From the NCBI RefSeq assembly GCF_030372765.1, contig NZ_JAUCMW010000020.1:1-64000 (forward strand): 64,000 nt of DNA, in the 5' to 3' direction. The notes under the pieces were generated by a model. It saw nothing but the letters and a program-made list of their open reading frames with translations, searched no databases and was not told where the DNA came from. Shown one piece after another: positions 61,923-64,000 of the stretch (position 1 is the first letter of the stretch; each line of letters begins with the position of its first letter). The position numbers and the translations under genes are program-made. This DNA comes from Labilibaculum sp. K2S (GTDB lineage Bacteria; Bacteroidota; Bacteroidia; Bacteroidales; Marinifilaceae).

Positions 61923-64000
61923 ATGAAAATACCAGAAATAAAATATTGCCAATCTAAAAAATGCCGCATTTTCATGTTGGCATTTTTGCTGTTAGGGATC
62001 AGTTTTTGGTTTTCTCTGCCATCAAAATTATTTCACGATCCCACATCAACTATTCTTTATAGCAGAGAAGGAAAGTTGCTTGGGGCCAGAATTGCTGCTG
62101 ATGGACAATGGCGGTTTCCGGAATCGGAACACATACCGGAAAAGTTTGAGCAATCACTTTTGGCATTCGAGGATCAGTATTTTTATTATCATCCGGGAGT
62201 GAATCCGGTTTCGTTAGGACGAGCTTTAATTCAAAATATTAAGGCAGGTCATGTGGTGAGCGGTGGAAGTACGTTAAGCATGCAGTTGGTTCGTATTTCC
62301 CGCAAAGGCAAGAGCAGAAACCTCTATCAGAAACTGATTGAAATGGTAAAATCGATTCGCTTAGAGTTGGGATATTCTAAAAAGGAGATTCTTGCCTTGT
62401 ATGCTTCTCATGCTCCTTTTGGAGGAAATGTGGTTGGCTTGGAAGCTGCTTCATGGCGTTTTTTTGCACGAAATGCCAAAGATTTATCATGGGCTGAAGC
62501 AGCCACTTTAGCAGTATTACCAAATGCTCCCTCATTAATTTATCCGGGAAGAAACAGTAGGAAACTTCGTGATAAGCGAAATCGCCTTTTGGATCGGTTG
62601 GTGGAAAGAGAAATTATTGATTCCATGACTTGTAAATTGGCAAAATTAGAAGAAATACCTTCTAAAATTCATTCATTGCCAATGTTGGCTCCTCATTTAT
62701 TGGATCAGGCAAATGTTGAACATACAGGCGAACGAATTACAAGCTCTTTAAACTATCGGCTTCAATTGCAGGTAAATGAGTTGGTCCGAAAATATCAGCG
62801 AAATTTAGAGGCCAATCAAATTCACAATATGGCTGTTTTGGTTTTAGATGTGGAAACCGGTCAAAGCATAGCTTATGTTGGAAATACCGCTAAATTGGAT
62901 GAGGAAAATCATGGGAATCAGGTAGATATTATTCGTGCTGCGCGAAGTACAGGTAGTGTTTTAAAGCCATTTTTATTTGCCGGTATGCTGAATAGCGGAG
63001 AAATTCTTCCCAATACGCTCATTCCTGATATTCCAACTCAGATAGCAGGCTATTCGCCTAAGAATTTTAATCTTCGCTACGATGGTGCCGTTCCAGCCCA
63101 AAAGGCGCTGTCCCGGTCTTTAAATGTGCCTGCAGTTCGTATGCTTCGCGATTACGGTGTAGAGCCTTTTCACCACCTATTGAAGAAATTGGGAATGAGT
63201 ACACTCAATTATCCGTCCGGACATTATGGATTGTCTTTAATATTAGGTGGTGCAGAAGGTACATTGTGGGATTTATGCGGGATGTATTCCGGACTGGCAA
63301 GAAACTTAAATCATTACAATCAATACAATAAAACTTATTATACGAATGATATTCGCGAACCGGTTTACCGACTTCGGGATTCAGTAAAAAAAGGGAATCC
63401 TGAAGTCCAGTCGAGACTAAGTGCTGCTTCCGTCTATCAAACATTTGAAGCCTTGCTGGAAGTCAACAGACCGGATGGTGAAAATGGGTGGAAATCTTTT
63501 TCTTCATCACGTAAAGTGGCCTGGAAAACCGGAACCAGTTTTGGCTTTCGCGATGCCTGGGCCATTGGAACTACACCTGATTTTGTAGTTGGAGTTTGGG
63601 TTGGCAACGCTGATGGAGAAGGCCGGCCGGGACTAACAGGTGTAAGTTCAGCAGCTCCTGTCATGTTCGATGTATTTAATTTACTTCCTTCAGGGGCTTG
63701 GTTTGATATTCCGTTTGAAGAGATGGAAGAGATTCCTGTATGCAGGCAAAGTGGATACAGAGCAGGTAGGTGGTGCGAAACTATTGATACGATGTTGGTT
63801 TGCAAAACAGGATTAGAGACCAATTCCTGTCCCTATCACCGACTTGTACATTTGGATGCCGGCAAGAGGTATCAGGTGAATTCTCAATGCGAAAAAGTGA
63901 GTAACATGATACATGTAAATTGGTTTGTGTTGCCACCGGCAATGGAATGGTATTATAAAAAAAGAAATGCGTTGTACCGACCTTTACCTCCCTTTCGGGA
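61923..64000 (+). CDS. pbpC: Penicillin-binding protein 1C (partial, runs off the window)
   Basis: At least 692 residues, open to the end of the window without a stop; the 3' end is outside. One membrane anchor (about 15-32), then the GT51 transglycosylase with catalytic E83 in AFEDQYFYYHPGVNP and GGSTLSMQLVR, and a transpeptidase with SVLK (S345, K348), SRSLNVPAV and K535-TGTS. The C-terminal BiPBP-type region begins in the last residues seen. PBP1C polymerises peptidoglycan and works with the alpha-2-macroglobulin encoded just upstream. All active residues are intact. Confidence 0.95.
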   Translation, partial: MKIPEIKYCQSKKCRIFMLAFLLLGISFWFSLPSKLFHDPTSTILYSREGKLLGARIAADGQWRFPESEHIPEKFEQSLLAFEDQYFYYHPGVNPVSLGRALIQNIKAGHVVSGGSTLSMQLVRISRKGKSRNLYQKLIEMVKSIRLELGYSKKEILALYASHAPFGGNVVGLEAASWRFFARNAKDLSWAEAATLAVLPNAPSLIYPGRNSRKLRDKRNRLLDRLVEREIIDSMTCKLAKLEEIPSKIHSLPMLAPHLLDQANVEHTGERITSSLNYRLQLQVNELVRKYQRNLEANQIHNMAVLVLDVETGQSIAYVGNTAKLDEENHGNQVDIIRAARSTGSVLKPFLFAGMLNSGEILPNTLIPDIPTQIAGYSPKNFNLRYDGAVPAQKALSRSLNVPAVRMLRDYGVEPFHHLLKKLGMSTLNYPSGHYGLSLILGGAEGTLWDLCGMYSGLARNLNHYNQYNKTYYTNDIREPVYRLRDSVKKGNPEVQSRLSAASVYQTFEALLEVNRPDGENGWKSFSSSRKVAWKTGTSFGFRDAWAIGTTPDFVVGVWVGNADGEGRPGLTGVSSAAPVMFDVFNLLPSGAWFDIPFEEMEEIPVCRQSGYRAGRWCETIDTMLVCKTGLETNSCPYHRLVHLDAGKRYQVNSQCEKVSNMIHVNWFVLPPAMEWYYKKRNALYRPLPPFR

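Overview
The window comes from an AT-rich member of the Bacteroidota, most likely a Bacteroidales/Marinilabiliales-type organism. Three things support this: two tandem SusC/SusD pairs with a hybrid two-component regulator (HTCS), many promoters of the Bacteroidota type (TAnnTTTG preceded by TTG/TTTG), and weak Shine-Dalgarno signals. No species can be named from sequence alone.

Layout. (1) 1-22,996: a polysaccharide utilization locus, all on the + strand. It holds a secreted GH43, a GH43-CE6 (acetylxylan esterase) fusion, a one-protein HTCS sensor/regulator, a decayed GH43 copy, SusC-SusD, a second SusC-SusD with an unusually short SusC, and a DUF1735/DUF5627 surface lipoprotein. The enzymes point to acetylated arabinoxylan or a similar pentose polymer. 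The spacers are long and carry two copies of a MITE-like element, a large hairpin and a repeated 44-bp motif. (2) 23,097-24,609: a truncated tyrosine integrase next to a minus-strand tRNA operon (Tyr-Gly-Tyr-Gly-Ser). (3) 25,085-29,071: housekeeping genes (TPR membrane protein, recF, a DUF721 protein, ndk, nrnA). (4) 29,150-32,537: a small accessory segment with a secreted DNA/RNA nuclease and a translationally coupled pair of unknown genes. It is bracketed by a decayed copy of the 3' end of the tetrapyrrole-methylase-type methyltransferase gene on one side and the intact gene on the other. (5) 32,366-40,194: methyltransferase, BASS-like transporter, MBL hydrolase, MFS transporter and two adjacent but divergent LeuC-LeuD fusion dehydratases. 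(6) 40,296-40,517: two identical tRNA-Arg genes with promoter and terminator. (7) 40,820-46,577: a sensor pair, consisting of a CHASE/multi-PAS hybrid kinase and a REC-kinase that overlap by 14 bp. (8) 47,102-50,885: flavodoxin-ferredoxin fusion, an unknown helical protein, aquaporin and a DUF1287 protein. (9) 51,024-54,171: a TetR-controlled redox cluster with matching operators before tetR and before the second transcription unit. (10) 54,302-64,000: SANT/Myb-like protein, DEAD-box helicase, a bacterial alpha-2-macroglobulin and pbpC (PBP1C), which runs off the window.

Functionally, the HTCS would sense an oligosaccharide in the periplasm and switch on the Sus transporters and the GH43/CE6 enzymes. 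The alpha-2-macroglobulin/PBP1C pair is a known periplasmic defence and cell-wall repair partnership. The least explained parts are the coupled gene pair at 30,442-31,928 within its rsmI-like repeat bracket, the two dehydratase fusions without other leucine genes, and a cluster of TCAGATGA motifs at 48,104-48,202. I saw no CRISPR array, rRNA gene, complete insertion sequence or recognisable antiphage system. All family names are from reading the sequences; no database search was possible.
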